From an uncultured SAR86 cluster bacterium (GTDB lineage Bacteria; Pseudomonadota; Gammaproteobacteria; Magnimaribacterales; D2472): DNA of 15,971 bases. The position numbers were made by a program, and so were the translations under genes. Position 1 is the first letter of the stretch. Every line of letters starts with the position of its first letter. Below are positions 6,125-14,147 of the stretch, in pieces. The stretch covers positions 1 through 15,971 of the forward strand of contig CALJHI010000075.1 in NCBI GenBank assembly GCA_938075575.1, read 5' to 3'. Below the pieces are notes generated by a model. It searched no databases and was not told the DNA's origin. It was given only the letters and a program-made list of their open reading frames with translations.

Positions 6125-7663
6125 ATGAACGATCAAGCGAATAATGTGCATGAGCTCTCAAATGAGGAGTTAATATCAATAGCAATTGATAATAATGAAG
6201 GAATTATTGCAAAAAATGGAGCTCTTACTACAGAAACTGGATCAAGAACAGGGAGAAGTCCTAATGATAGATTTATAGTCAAAGAGGCCAGTACCGAACA
6301 TTTAATTGACTGGGGTGAGATTAACAAGCCATTTGATGAGGATAAGTTTGATCCATTATGGTCTAAGGTTGAGGGTTATTTAGATTCCAAGGATTCATAT
6401 CTTTCTAAAGTACATGTTGGCTCTCATAACGATCACTACTTGCCAATTCAAGTTAGGACCGAGACTGCTTGGCATGGGTTGTTTTCAAAGCTAATTTTTG
6501 TAGATCCAGATACGTATAATCCTGGCACCAAAGAAGAGTGGAGGATTTTAAGTGCTGCAAATTACAAATGTGACCCAGTTATTGATGGAACTTTCTCTGA
6601 AGGGTGTGTAATTATTAACTTTGCTAAAAAGAAAGTTCTGCTTGCAGGAATGAAATATGCTGGGGAGATGAAAAAATCTATGTTTTCTGTGCAAAATTTT
6701 TTACTTCCTGCAAAGGATGTTCTGCCTATGCACTGTTCTGCGAATGTTAATAAAGAAGGAAAGGTTGCGCTTTTTTTTGGCTTATCAGGAACTGGAAAAA
6801 CCACCTTATCTGCAGACCCAACTTGTTCGCTTATTGGCGATGATGAACATGGCTGGGGTCCGGGAAGTGTTTTTAATTTTGAAGGGGGTTGTTATGCAAA
6901 AACGATTGACCTGTCAGAAGAAAATGAACCTGTAATTTATAAAGCCATTAAGCATGGCAGCATAATAGAAAATGTTTACCTTGATGATAATTTAAATCCT
7001 GATTATTCAAATACTTCATTGTCAGAAAATGGGAGGGTATGTTATCCAAGGTCACATATTGAAGATGCTGTTCCAGAAAATGCAGCGGGGGAACCAGAGA
7101 CTGTCATTTTTCTTACATGCGATCTCACGGGTCTAATTCCTCCTGTTTCTTTATTATCTAAAGAAGCTGCTGCTTACCACTTTTTAAGTGGTTACACTGC
7201 AAAAGTAGGCTCTACAGAAATAGGGTCAACTTCTTCAATAGAATCTGCTTTTTCTACCTGCTTTGGCGCACCATTTTTTCCTAGGCCAGCTAGTGTTTAT
7301 GCTGACCTTCTAATGAAAAGAATGGAAGAATATGGATCAAAGGTTTTCCTTGTTAACACTGGGTGGACTGGGGGGCCTCATGGTGTTGGATCTAGATTTA
7401 GCATTCCAACAACAAGAAGAATAGTCAATGCAATACAAAATGGTGAACTTTCAAACGCTGAAACAACCCATCTAAAAGGTCTTAATCTAAGAATACCCAA
7501 TAAAGTTGATGGTGTGGATGGTCAGATGCTTAACCCAAGAAATACATGGGAAGACCAAGGGGCTTATGATCATGATTTGAAATTATTGATATCAAAATTT
7601 CAAGAAAACTTTAAAAAATTTGATATTGAAGAAAATATTGTCTTAGCTGGTCCAGGCTTCTAG
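6125..7663 (+). CDS. pckA: Phosphoenolpyruvate carboxykinase (ATP)
   Basis: This cytoplasmic enzyme converts oxaloacetate and ATP to phosphoenolpyruvate, CO2 and ADP, the entry step of gluconeogenesis from TCA-cycle acids. The protein is complete, 512 residues, slightly shorter than the E. coli enzyme (540), mainly at the N-terminus. Seen: the substrate-binding RTGRSPNDRF at 41-50, the P-loop GLSGTGKTTLS at 219-229 (K225, T226), the metal-binding DDEHGWG from 239, and the adenine-site region near NTGWTGGPHGVG. The ATP-type P-loop sequence distinguishes it from the GTP enzyme. It sits behind a 180-bp non-coding stretch with promoter candidates and inverted repeats, the only substantial regulatory gap in the window. 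Its TAG stop overlaps by one base the GTG start of gshA. Confidence 0.98.
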   Translation: MNDQANNVHELSNEELISIAIDNNEGIIAKNGALTTETGSRTGRSPNDRFIVKEASTEHLIDWGEINKPFDEDKFDPLWSKVEGYLDSKDSYLSKVHVGSHNDHYLPIQVRTETAWHGLFSKLIFVDPDTYNPGTKEEWRILSAANYKCDPVIDGTFSEGCVIINFAKKKVLLAGMKYAGEMKKSMFSVQNFLLPAKDVLPMHCSANVNKEGKVALFFGLSGTGKTTLSADPTCSLIGDDEHGWGPGSVFNFEGGCYAKTIDLSEENEPVIYKAIKHGSIIENVYLDDNLNPDYSNTSLSENGRVCYPRSHIEDAVPENAAGEPETVIFLTCDLTGLIPPVSLLSKEAAAYHFLSGYTAKVGSTEIGSTSSIESAFSTCFGAPFFPRPASVYADLLMKRMEEYGSKVFLVNTGWTGGPHGVGSRFSIPTTRRIVNAIQNGELSNAETTHLKGLNLRIPNKVDGVDGQMLNPRNTWEDQGAYDHDLKLLISKFQENFKKFDIEENIVLAGPGF

Positions 7664-9174
7664 TGTTTCGGGCTGATTTTGGTGCAAAACTTAATCAGCT
7701 TAAACTAGCAGGCTTTTTTGACTCTATAGAAATTAATAGAGGAATAGAAAAAGAATCTCTCAGAGTGGATAGGTTTGGAAATATTTCTAATAAACAGCAC
7801 CCAAAGTCTTTGGGGTCGCCTTTAACTAATCCGTCGATTACTACTGATTATGCAGAATCACTTATTGAATTAGTTACTCCTGTTTTTAAAGATGTTGATG
7901 ATCTATATGACTATTTATTAAAGCTCCATGTCTATGTAGATAAGAATTTAGAAAATGAGTGTTTGTGGGCTTACTCAATGCCTCCGAAAATAATCAATGA
8001 AGATGATATTAATATTGCTAAATATTCAGAGACTAATAGTGGAAAAATTAAAGAAATATATAGAAGAGGTTTAAAAGAAAGATATGGCTCATCCATGCAA
8101 TGTATTGCTGGAATTCATTTTAACTTCTCATTAGGAGATAGTTCTTTAAGGCTCTTGGCAAATTCATCACATCAACAAAAAATTGATGAGTTATATCTTG
8201 GTTTGATCAGGAACTTTAAAAGGCACTATTGGTTCATACTTTCTGTTTTTGGAGCATCGCCGGTTGTAGATAAAACATTTTTAAATGGCAAAGAACATAC
8301 GCTTATGGAATTTGGAGAAGATAATTTATACCTCCCTGATGCAACATCTTTGAGAATGAGTGATATTGGATATAAGAGTTTTGCACAAAAGGATATGGAT
8401 ATTAGATACGATTCTGTTCAAGAATTTTTGGACAAAATAAGAGATGCCATCTTAACTCCATATTCGTCTTTTGAGGAAATAGGCCTAAAAAGAGGGTCTG
8501 AATGGATTCAAATATCAACTGGTAGACTTCAAATTGAAAACGAGTATTACGATTCAATAAGGCCAAAAAGAGTTGGGGTGTCTGGCTCTCGTCCTCATGA
8601 GGCATTATCATCTTCTGGAATTGAATATGTAGAAGTAAGAGGCATAGATTTAACGCCAAATGAACCCATTGGTATTTCGAAAGATCAGATTAGATTTTTG
8701 GACTTGATGTTGTTATTTTGCGCAATTACAGAAAGCCCATTTATTGATGATGACGAGATTTCTAATATAGAAATAAGTGAGTCTAATGTGGTTAGCAATG
8801 GCAATAACTCATCATGTGAGGTATATCTTAATGGTAGATATTTAAAAATAAGTGAAGCTAAAATTGAGCTTACAGATGCCTTGAAAGAAATTGCTGCATT
8901 AATGCCTAATAAAGATGAATATTATAATTCTCTTAATTGCATACAAAATAAAAATGGGATTCTAAAATCTCTTGAAAGCGGAAAGATTTCTTTTGCTGAC
9001 TATGGGCTTCTTACCTCTGAACTTCATAGCTCTTACTTAAAATCAATTCAAGGATTGGACTTATCAATATTTGAAAAGGAAGCAAGAGATTCTTGGCAAA
9101 AATTTGATACACTCAACACAATTAATGAAAAAGGGATAGATGAGTTTATTGACTCATATAATTCGAAACTATAG
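7663..9174 (+). CDS. gshA: Glutamate-cysteine ligase
   Basis: This enzyme catalyses the first and rate-limiting step of glutathione synthesis, joining L-glutamate and L-cysteine with ATP in the cytoplasm. The protein is 503 residues (E. coli GshA 518) and belongs to the gammaproteobacterial class. Seen: RGIEKESLRVDRFGN at 26-40, TTDYAESLIELVTP at 60-73, SMPPKI near 105, the GIHFNFS core at 150-156, and YVEVRGIDLTP at 322-332. The start is a GTG at 7663 overlapping the pckA stop (TAGTG). A CAGG at 7653-7656 stands in good Shine-Dalgarno position, and no other in-frame start lies nearby. Translational coupling to pckA is likely, so the two should be expressed together, an unusual partnership of gluconeogenesis with thiol synthesis. 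No gshB is present in this window. Confidence 0.96.
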   Translation: MFRADFGAKLNQLKLAGFFDSIEINRGIEKESLRVDRFGNISNKQHPKSLGSPLTNPSITTDYAESLIELVTPVFKDVDDLYDYLLKLHVYVDKNLENECLWAYSMPPKIINEDDINIAKYSETNSGKIKEIYRRGLKERYGSSMQCIAGIHFNFSLGDSSLRLLANSSHQQKIDELYLGLIRNFKRHYWFILSVFGASPVVDKTFLNGKEHTLMEFGEDNLYLPDATSLRMSDIGYKSFAQKDMDIRYDSVQEFLDKIRDAILTPYSSFEEIGLKRGSEWIQISTGRLQIENEYYDSIRPKRVGVSGSRPHEALSSSGIEYVEVRGIDLTPNEPIGISKDQIRFLDLMLLFCAITESPFIDDDEISNIEISESNVVSNGNNSSCEVYLNGRYLKISEAKIELTDALKEIAALMPNKDEYYNSLNCIQNKNGILKSLESGKISFADYGLLTSELHSSYLKSIQGLDLSIFEKEARDSWQKFDTLNTINEKGIDEFIDSYNSKL

Positions 9175-9182
9175 GAAAAAAT

Positions 9183-10190
9183 ATGAAAGCACTTCAATGT
9201 ATAGAGCTGGGTGGTCCAGAAAAGCTTAAAGTTAACGAGATAGAAGATCCCGTTATTGCTCCAGAACATGTAATTATTGATCTTAAGGCGGCCAGCATTA
9301 ATTTTCCAGATGTGTTGATGATTCAGGGGTTATATCAGTTTCAGCCGCCTTTGCCTTTCACGCCAGGCGGGGAATCAGCTGGTGTTATAACTGAAGTTGG
9401 GGAAGGAGTAGAGGGATACAAGGTAGGGGATAAAGTTCTTTCTGCTTCTATGATTGGCGGCATAGCAGAGAAGCTTCTAGCTCATCACTCAACATTAAGG
9501 CCTATTCCTGAGGATATGGATTATGAAATTGCAGCAGCTCTTTCTGTTACATATGGGACATCCCTGTATGCATTAAAGCAGAGGGCGAACTTGCAACCAG
9601 GAGAAACCTTATTAGTTCTTGGGGCATCAGGCGGCGTTGGTTTAGCAACAGTTCAGCTTGGAAAAGCAATGGGAGCGAATGTAATTGCTGCGGCCTCCAC
9701 TCAAGAAAAAGTTGATATATGCTTATCTAATGGAGCAGACAAGGCGTTTGTATATCCTTCAGGAGATCTTTCAAGAGAAGAGCAAAAAGAGCTTTCTAAT
9801 AAAATTAAAGAACTTACAGGCGGCAGGGGTCCTAATGTTATCTATGATCCAGTCGGCGGAAGTTATGCCGAGCCTTGCCTAAGGTCAATTGCTTGGGAGG
9901 GAAGATACCTGGTTATTGGCTTTGCTGCAGGGGCTGATCAAATACCAAAAATGCCTTTAAACCTTACCTTGTTAAAAGGTTGTCAAATAGTAGGTGTATT
10001 CTGGGGAGCTTGGGTAGGAATGTTTCCTGATGAGAATAAAAAGAACTTTGAAGAGCTATTTAAATTATATTCCGAAGGGAAGATTGATCCAACACCTTCA
10101 GATAGGTTTTCGCTTGAAAGCTCTTCCGATGCAATCGCCCATCTAATGAATAGAAAAGCAAAAGGGAAGGTTATAGTATCAATAGACTAG
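9183..10190 (+). CDS. NADPH:quinone oxidoreductase-like MDR family protein
   Basis: This is a zinc-independent medium-chain dehydrogenase/reductase of the quinone oxidoreductase (QOR) type, probably cytoplasmic. It would reduce quinones or related electrophilic carbonyls with NADPH; the true substrate cannot be read from the sequence. Seen: 335 residues, the usual length. The N-terminal GroES-like domain has NFPDVLMIQGLYQ and PFTPGGESAGVI (about 40-69). The nucleotide-binding fold has GASGGVGLATVQLG at 147-160, and there is a further Gly-rich segment TGGRGPNVIYDPVGG. The zinc-ligand Cys and His of alcohol dehydrogenases are absent. AGGA at 9173-9176, overlapping the gshA stop, lies 6 nt before the ATG, so it is probably the third gene of the pckA operon. 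Its stop codon shares the palindrome CTAG with the stop of the convergent sco gene. Confidence 0.9.
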   Translation: MKALQCIELGGPEKLKVNEIEDPVIAPEHVIIDLKAASINFPDVLMIQGLYQFQPPLPFTPGGESAGVITEVGEGVEGYKVGDKVLSASMIGGIAEKLLAHHSTLRPIPEDMDYEIAAALSVTYGTSLYALKQRANLQPGETLLVLGASGGVGLATVQLGKAMGANVIAAASTQEKVDICLSNGADKAFVYPSGDLSREEQKELSNKIKELTGGRGPNVIYDPVGGSYAEPCLRSIAWEGRYLVIGFAAGADQIPKMPLNLTLLKGCQIVGVFWGAWVGMFPDENKKNFEELFKLYSEGKIDPTPSDRFSLESSSDAIAHLMNRKAKGKVIVSID

Positions 10191-10831
10191 TTAGATGTTA
10201 CAGACTGGTATGTTAATGATAATCTTGATGTTGTAAATGGGGGTCTAAAAAATCCTGCAAAATTGGCATCGGGATTTATTAAAATTATATTATTCACATG
10301 ACTGTCAAGGTGGCTATGATCCATATGATTCTCTGAGGGCATAACATTATTAACTGCCAGCTGGGTTGCTAGATTAAGCAACATAGGTCTACTTGCCCTA
10401 ACTCCGATAAACTCTTTTGAAAAGCCTTTAGCATACCGATCAATTGACTGGGCTGTATCTCTTTCGGGATCTATTGAAACCAGAACCCATTGCTTGTCAT
10501 CTAGTGGATAGTTTTTATCTTTAAGCACTTTCACTAACTTAGACATTTCATACATTGTGACTGGGCACTCTTCGGGACAGTTAGCAAAGCCGAAATACAT
10601 CAAAGTCCATTTTCCTCTCAAGTCATCCTTTGTAAAAGTATTTTCCTTTCCTGAATTAAATTTAAAATTAGAGATTTCTTTAGGTTTGTCAAAAAGAAAC
10701 AGGCCATTAACGAGCAACTCATTCTTGTCCAAAACTCTTGGTGTTGTGAGTTTATTAACAAAAAGAAACATCACCACACTTATGAAGATGAATATTAGTA
10801 ATAGGTTTAAATTAATTTTGCTAATTTTCAT
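10187..10831 (-). CDS. SCO1/SenC family copper chaperone for cytochrome oxidase
   Basis: This is a membrane-anchored periplasmic thioredoxin-fold protein that delivers copper to, or keeps reduced, the CuA site of oxidase subunit II. Seen: 214 residues with an N-terminal anchor (about 7-25). The copper motif CPEECP (C85, C89) lies in YFGFANCPEECPVTM, followed by WVLVSIDPERDT near 115-126. The conserved copper-ligand His is probably H178 in SHVNNIILINPDANF. The segment just before it (164-178) is rich in His and Met: M164, H169, M170, H172, H174 and H178. That is more metal ligands than the family needs. It is the last gene of the surf1-ctaA-ctaB-sco set; its ATG overlaps the ctaB stop as ATGA, so coupling is likely. 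The 3' end meets the convergent MDR gene at a shared CTAG. Confidence 0.95.
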   Translation of the reverse strand: MKISKINLNLLLIFIFISVVMFLFVNKLTTPRVLDKNELLVNGLFLFDKPKEISNFKFNSGKENTFTKDDLRGKWTLMYFGFANCPEECPVTMYEMSKLVKVLKDKNYPLDDKQWVLVSIDPERDTAQSIDRYAKGFSKEFIGVRASRPMLLNLATQLAVNNVMPSENHMDHSHLDSHVNNIILINPDANFAGFFRPPFTTSRLSLTYQSVTSN

Positions 10832-11688
10832 AAAATAAAATGGTCTGCTAACAAAGCAATAAATATCAAAAAGATGTAATAGATTGAGTATGTAAATGTT
10901 TCCATGGAGTATTCGTCGCCATTACCCAAATAAAGCTTGATGGAAAAATATAAAAATATCGAACTTAAAACCAAGGCTGAAGCTAGGTATATAAGGCCTG
11001 ACATAAGAACAATATAAGGAAGCAAGCTAACTAAAAATAAAATTATTGTATAAAGAACTATCTGGAGTTTTGTAAACGCCACACCATGAGTTACTGGCAA
11101 CATTGGGATTGATTCTTTTGCATATTCATCTTTTCTGTAAATAGCTAGAGCCCAAAAATGTGGAGGGGTCCATATAAAAATTATTAACACTAGAAGAAGC
11201 GCATAGGCATCTATTGAATTTGTAATTGCGGTCCAGCCAAGAAGAGGCGGTGCTGCTCCAGCAAGTCCACCTATAACAATATTTTGAGGAGTTGCTCTCT
11301 TAAGGTAGACGGTATAAATAAATGCATAGCCAATTAAAGAAGCTATTGTTAAATACATTGTTAGTGTATTTACAAATAAATATAGAATTAATGCTCCGAT
11401 AGCGCCAATAAAAATAGCAAATAGAGAAGCATGCAATGGGGTAATGTCACCTTGAGGAAGAGGTCTTTTGTCTGTTCTAGTCATTGATGCATCTGCTTTT
11501 CTGTCTATGACTTGATTGATTGCTGCAGCTGACCCAGAACAAAGACCAATTCCAAGAAGTGCAATGAGCATATCTAAAATGGGCGGAACATTATCTGCAG
11601 CCAAAAGCATTCCAACCACTGCGGTTATAAGCATCATGTAAACCACATTCGGTTTACATAAATTATAGTAACTTGCTAAAAGGCTCAT
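10828..11688 (-). CDS. ctaB: Protohaem IX farnesyltransferase (haem o synthase)
   Basis: This inner-membrane prenyltransferase of the UbiA superfamily adds a farnesyl group to haem b to make haem o, the precursor of haem a for the oxidase encoded alongside. Seen: about eight to nine hydrophobic segments and the signature N58xxxDRxxD66 followed by MTRTDKRPLPQG, where the acidic residues bind Mg-diphosphate. A second conserved region, WTPPHFWALAIYRKDEYAKE, follows in the middle. I prefer the ATG at 11688-11686, giving 286 residues and overlapping the ctaA stop as ATGA. A TTG three codons further upstream (11697) would extend it but is a weaker start and would deepen the overlap. The name cyoE is used for the same family in bo3 operons. 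Confidence 0.95.
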   Translation of the reverse strand: MSLLASYYNLCKPNVVYMMLITAVVGMLLAADNVPPILDMLIALLGIGLCSGSAAAINQVIDRKADASMTRTDKRPLPQGDITPLHASLFAIFIGAIGALILYLFVNTLTMYLTIASLIGYAFIYTVYLKRATPQNIVIGGLAGAAPPLLGWTAITNSIDAYALLLVLIIFIWTPPHFWALAIYRKDEYAKESIPMLPVTHGVAFTKLQIVLYTIILFLVSLLPYIVLMSGLIYLASALVLSSIFLYFSIKLYLGNGDEYSMETFTYSIYYIFLIFIALLADHFIL

Positions 11689-12659
11689 TTTTTCCAAGCC
11701 AAATAATTAACAGTTAGAGTTGCCAGCAACAAGGTTGCTGCAATAAGGTTATGAGCAATTGCGACATATAAAGGGAGAACATAAACAACATTAATTATTC
11801 CAAGAGAAATTTGTGTTAAAAGCAAGATGCCTAATGTTGAAGCCAAAGGTGCTGCTGCAGAAAACCATAGTTTAGATATAAGAATTAAAAAAACTATAGT
11901 AACAAGAATGGCTGATACTCTGTGAGAGTAATGAATGGCAACTCTTGCAGAGTTATCTAGCAGGCCGTATAGGTAATTTGGTCCAACTTCCTGACTAAAG
12001 TTAAATCCTTCTTTAAAATCCATTTCTGGTAAAAATGTTCCTTGGCATGTTGGAAAATCAACACAAGCAAGGGAAGCATAATTGGTACTTGTCCATGCTC
12101 CTAAAAATATCTGAAATAGAAGAAAGGCCATCGCAACTAGGGAAATATTCTTTAGATGAGGTATTTTCATTTTATTTAAGATATCAAAATTTCCAGCCTT
12201 AAGAAATATATAAAAGAATAGGCTTAAGGTAAAAAAACCTCCGAATAAATGTCCTGTAACAATTATTGGTAGCAATTTAAGGCTTACTGTTAAATAGCCA
12301 AAAAGGCCTTGGCAACAAATAAATATTAGCAATCCTAGAGACCACCATCTTAACCTTTGATTATTAGTGTGTTTGAAAGATATATAAGCAAGAAAGATTG
12401 CGATTAAACCTAATGTAGCGGCAAAGTATCTATGAACAACTTCAGGAATCGCTTTATTTATATCATAAGGAAAAGATGGGAATCTGCTTTCAGCCAAGGC
12501 GATCTCTGCTGCATCGGTTGGAAATACCACAAACCCGTAACAGCCTGGCCAGTCAGGACATCCAAGACCAGCATCAACAAGTCTCGTCCAGGCTCCTAGG
12601 GCAATTACAACAAAAGCAAAACAAACCCCGAAGAGTGATAGGTTTTTAATATTATTCAT
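11685..12659 (-). CDS. ctaA: Haem A synthase (CtaA/COX15)
   Basis: This inner-membrane enzyme oxidises the C8 methyl group of haem o to a formyl group, giving haem a. Seen: 324 residues with eight predicted membrane segments in two similar halves. The likely haem ligands are H76 (PEVVHRYFAA) and H137 (IVTGHLFGG) in the first half, and H246 (HYSHRVSA) and H303 (AIAHNLIAA) in the second. A Cys pair sits in the first extracytoplasmic loop of each half: C34/C40 in GLGCPDWPGCYG and C199/C205 in LACVDFPTCQG. These pairs occur in many CtaA proteins. The start ATG overlaps the upstream gene's TAA by one base, and the stop overlaps the ctaB ATG. The gene order surf1, hypothetical, ctaA, ctaB, sco is common in beta- and gammaproteobacterial aa3 loci. 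Confidence 0.96.
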   Translation of the reverse strand: MNNIKNLSLFGVCFAFVVIALGAWTRLVDAGLGCPDWPGCYGFVVFPTDAAEIALAESRFPSFPYDINKAIPEVVHRYFAATLGLIAIFLAYISFKHTNNQRLRWWSLGLLIFICCQGLFGYLTVSLKLLPIIVTGHLFGGFFTLSLFFYIFLKAGNFDILNKMKIPHLKNISLVAMAFLLFQIFLGAWTSTNYASLACVDFPTCQGTFLPEMDFKEGFNFSQEVGPNYLYGLLDNSARVAIHYSHRVSAILVTIVFLILISKLWFSAAAPLASTLGILLLTQISLGIINVVYVLPLYVAIAHNLIAATLLLATLTVNYLAWKK

Positions 12660-13207
12660 TAGATTAGTACCTTTAAATCTTTAAGTATCTTTTTAGGGTC
12701 TGTTTCAGGTGGGAAAAACATTACAGCCCTGCCATATGGGTCAATAACAAAAATAGGATTTTCAATATTCATATCTATGGAAGAGTTTCGCTGGAGGATA
12801 TTAAGAAGCATTCCATTTTCATCTTTCAATTTTGTTGTTCTAGGGTATTCTTTTAATAGGCTGTCTAGCCCTGGTTCTATTAGCATATTTGAAAAGAAAG
12901 CTACTCTTTTTGCTTTATATATGTCTCTATTTAAAGCTACGTTTAGCTGCCTCATGTAATAAATAGAGTTTTTAGCTTTTTCTAGATTTGTAACATAAAC
13001 TCCAAGAACCCACTTGCCATCAGAGAATTCTAAGTCCTTGTCATTATTTTTAATTACGAACTGGTCAAAAGCAAAATAATCTTTAAAGAAGATCCCATTG
13101 TTATTGGTGTTTGAGGGTGAAATGCCTTTGGAGAAAAAAATAGATGAGGCTAAAACAACAGCAATTGGTGTTAGAAGTATTGTTAGTAATAGTATTTTAT
13201 TTTTCAT
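12659..13207 (-). CDS. Membrane-anchored thioredoxin-fold-like protein without cysteines, oxidase locus
   Basis: Seen: 182 residues with a single N-terminal membrane segment (about 4-24) and a soluble periplasmic part. The soluble part has a KWVLGVYV strand near 65-72, a helix ending SIYYMRQLNVALNRD, the strand RVAFF, and a C-terminal PIFVIDPYGRAVMFFPP then DPKKILKDLKVLI. This pattern resembles the thioredoxin/Sco fold ending in a strand-turn-strand-helix. The protein contains no cysteine, so it cannot do thiol chemistry or bind copper through CxxxC. A small conserved protein in this slot between surf1 and ctaA is typical of gammaproteobacterial aa3 clusters, which implies a part in oxidase or haem a assembly, but I know of no proven role. 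It overlaps surf1 by 11 bp and ctaA by one base. Confidence 0.7.
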   Translation of the reverse strand: MKNKILLLTILLTPIAVVLASSIFFSKGISPSNTNNNGIFFKDYFAFDQFVIKNNDKDLEFSDGKWVLGVYVTNLEKAKNSIYYMRQLNVALNRDIYKAKRVAFFSNMLIEPGLDSLLKEYPRTTKLKDENGMLLNILQRNSSIDMNIENPIFVIDPYGRAVMFFPPETDPKKILKDLKVLI

Positions 13208-13895
13208 TTTTTGTCCCGATCCATAGGTACATAAAACATAATGCTAAGAACATGGTAAACCACTGAATGGCATAACCATAATGCTTAGATGGCATCATGT
13301 TGGTTGGCGTAATTTTAATATATTCAAGGCTATCTTTCAGCGTAGGCTCTGCAATTAATATGAATGGAAATAATTCCTGTGCATAGGCCTGCTGTAAGAT
13401 TTTAATATTCTTTGTTTGTGAAACCTTGGGAGATGTTTTGGTTATTAAATTATCAGACAATACAAAGCCAAGCTCAGGGTTATCTAGCGTCCCATAAATT
13501 GAAATAGTTGCCTTATTAACATCGATGCTTGGCAAAATGGATCTATCGTTGCCCGCATCAATCCAACCTCTGTCTACAAGTATTACTTTGCTTGTACTGT
13601 TTGAGATAAATGGAGTCAATACCTTATACCCTGCTATGCCTTTATTTATTGAATTATCTACCAGAACTTGATTTGAGCTGTCAAAGTAGCCCTCTGCTTT
13701 AACCCTTTGCCACTTATGTGACTCGTCTGAAAGGATTGCTGGGCTCTCTTTGCCTGCATTTGTATAAGAATTTAGTATTTTAGATTTTGCTTGTCCTCTT
13801 TCAATCTGCCAGACTCCTAATGCAAAAAATAAAATCGAAAAAAACAAAAAGAAAGTGGTTATCTTTGCTCCTGGATTAAATCTTCTTTTCTTCAT
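13197..13895 (-). CDS. SURF1 family cytochrome oxidase assembly protein
   Basis: This inner-membrane protein assists insertion of haem a into oxidase subunit I. Seen: 232 residues with the two-membrane-segment SURF1 layout. The N-terminal helix ends in the family motif LGVWQIERG at 26-34. A periplasmic domain follows with WQRVKAEGYFD, VLVDNSINKGIAGYKVLTP and VILVDRGWID. The C-terminal helix begins in the signature HYGYAIQWF. All expected family landmarks are present and there is no truncation. It is the first gene of a tight five-gene set (surf1, Cys-free protein, ctaA, ctaB, sco) in which every junction overlaps. Only 35 bp separate its ATG from that of the divergent DUF2909 gene, so its promoter must reach into that gene. 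A minus-strand TATAAT at 13951-13946 is one candidate, with a poor -35. Confidence 0.96.
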   Translation of the reverse strand: MKKRRFNPGAKITTFFLFFSILFFALGVWQIERGQAKSKILNSYTNAGKESPAILSDESHKWQRVKAEGYFDSSNQVLVDNSINKGIAGYKVLTPFISNSTSKVILVDRGWIDAGNDRSILPSIDVNKATISIYGTLDNPELGFVLSDNLITKTSPKVSQTKNIKILQQAYAQELFPFILIAEPTLKDSLEYIKITPTNMMPSKHYGYAIQWFTMFLALCFMYLWIGTKNEK

Positions 13896-13930
13896 ATCTA
13901 TGTTTGGTTTATTAATTTAAAATAAATAGC

Positions 13931-14143
13931 ATGATCAAAATACTTATTATATTAGTCGTAGTTCTTCTTTTAATTTCTCTCGGTGCTAGTTTAATATTTT
14001 TATTAATAGACCAAGGCAAAAAAGATAGCAAAAGAACTGTCTATGCTCTAGGAGCAAGAGTAACTTTCGCGGTCATTCTAATATTGCTAGTTGCTTATGG
14101 CTTATATACTGGGGAGCTAGGCAACTCTGTGCCTTGGCAGTAA
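13931..14143 (+). CDS. Small two-helix membrane protein, DUF2909 (twin transmembrane) family
   Basis: Seen: 70 residues, with a hydrophobic helix at about 3-26 (IKILIILVVVLLLISLGAS), a short charged loop QGKKDSKRTVYALGARV, and a second helix at about 46-61 ending in TGELGNSVPWQ. The charged cytoplasmic-type loop followed by ALGARV is the pattern I associate with the DUF2909 family, which is found beside coxC and surf1 in many gammaproteobacterial oxidase clusters. No function has been shown to my knowledge; a role in oxidase assembly is inferred from location only. It lies on the opposite strand to everything else in the locus, 35 bp from the surf1 start and 4 bp from the coxC stop, so any readthrough from coxC is antisense to it. 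Confidence 0.85.
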   Translation: MIKILIILVVVLLLISLGASLIFLLIDQGKKDSKRTVYALGARVTFAVILILLVAYGLYTGELGNSVPWQ

Positions 14144-14147
14144 ATAA

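Noticed and set aside
10557..10838. Plus-strand 93-codon frame opposite sco
   Set aside because: It lies wholly antisense to the conserved Sco protein and has no recognisable motif or ribosome site.
13896..13930. A promoter for the DUF2909 gene in the 35-bp gap
   Set aside because: No -10/-35 pair of acceptable quality fits before the ATG; any promoter must lie inside surf1, and none there stood out.
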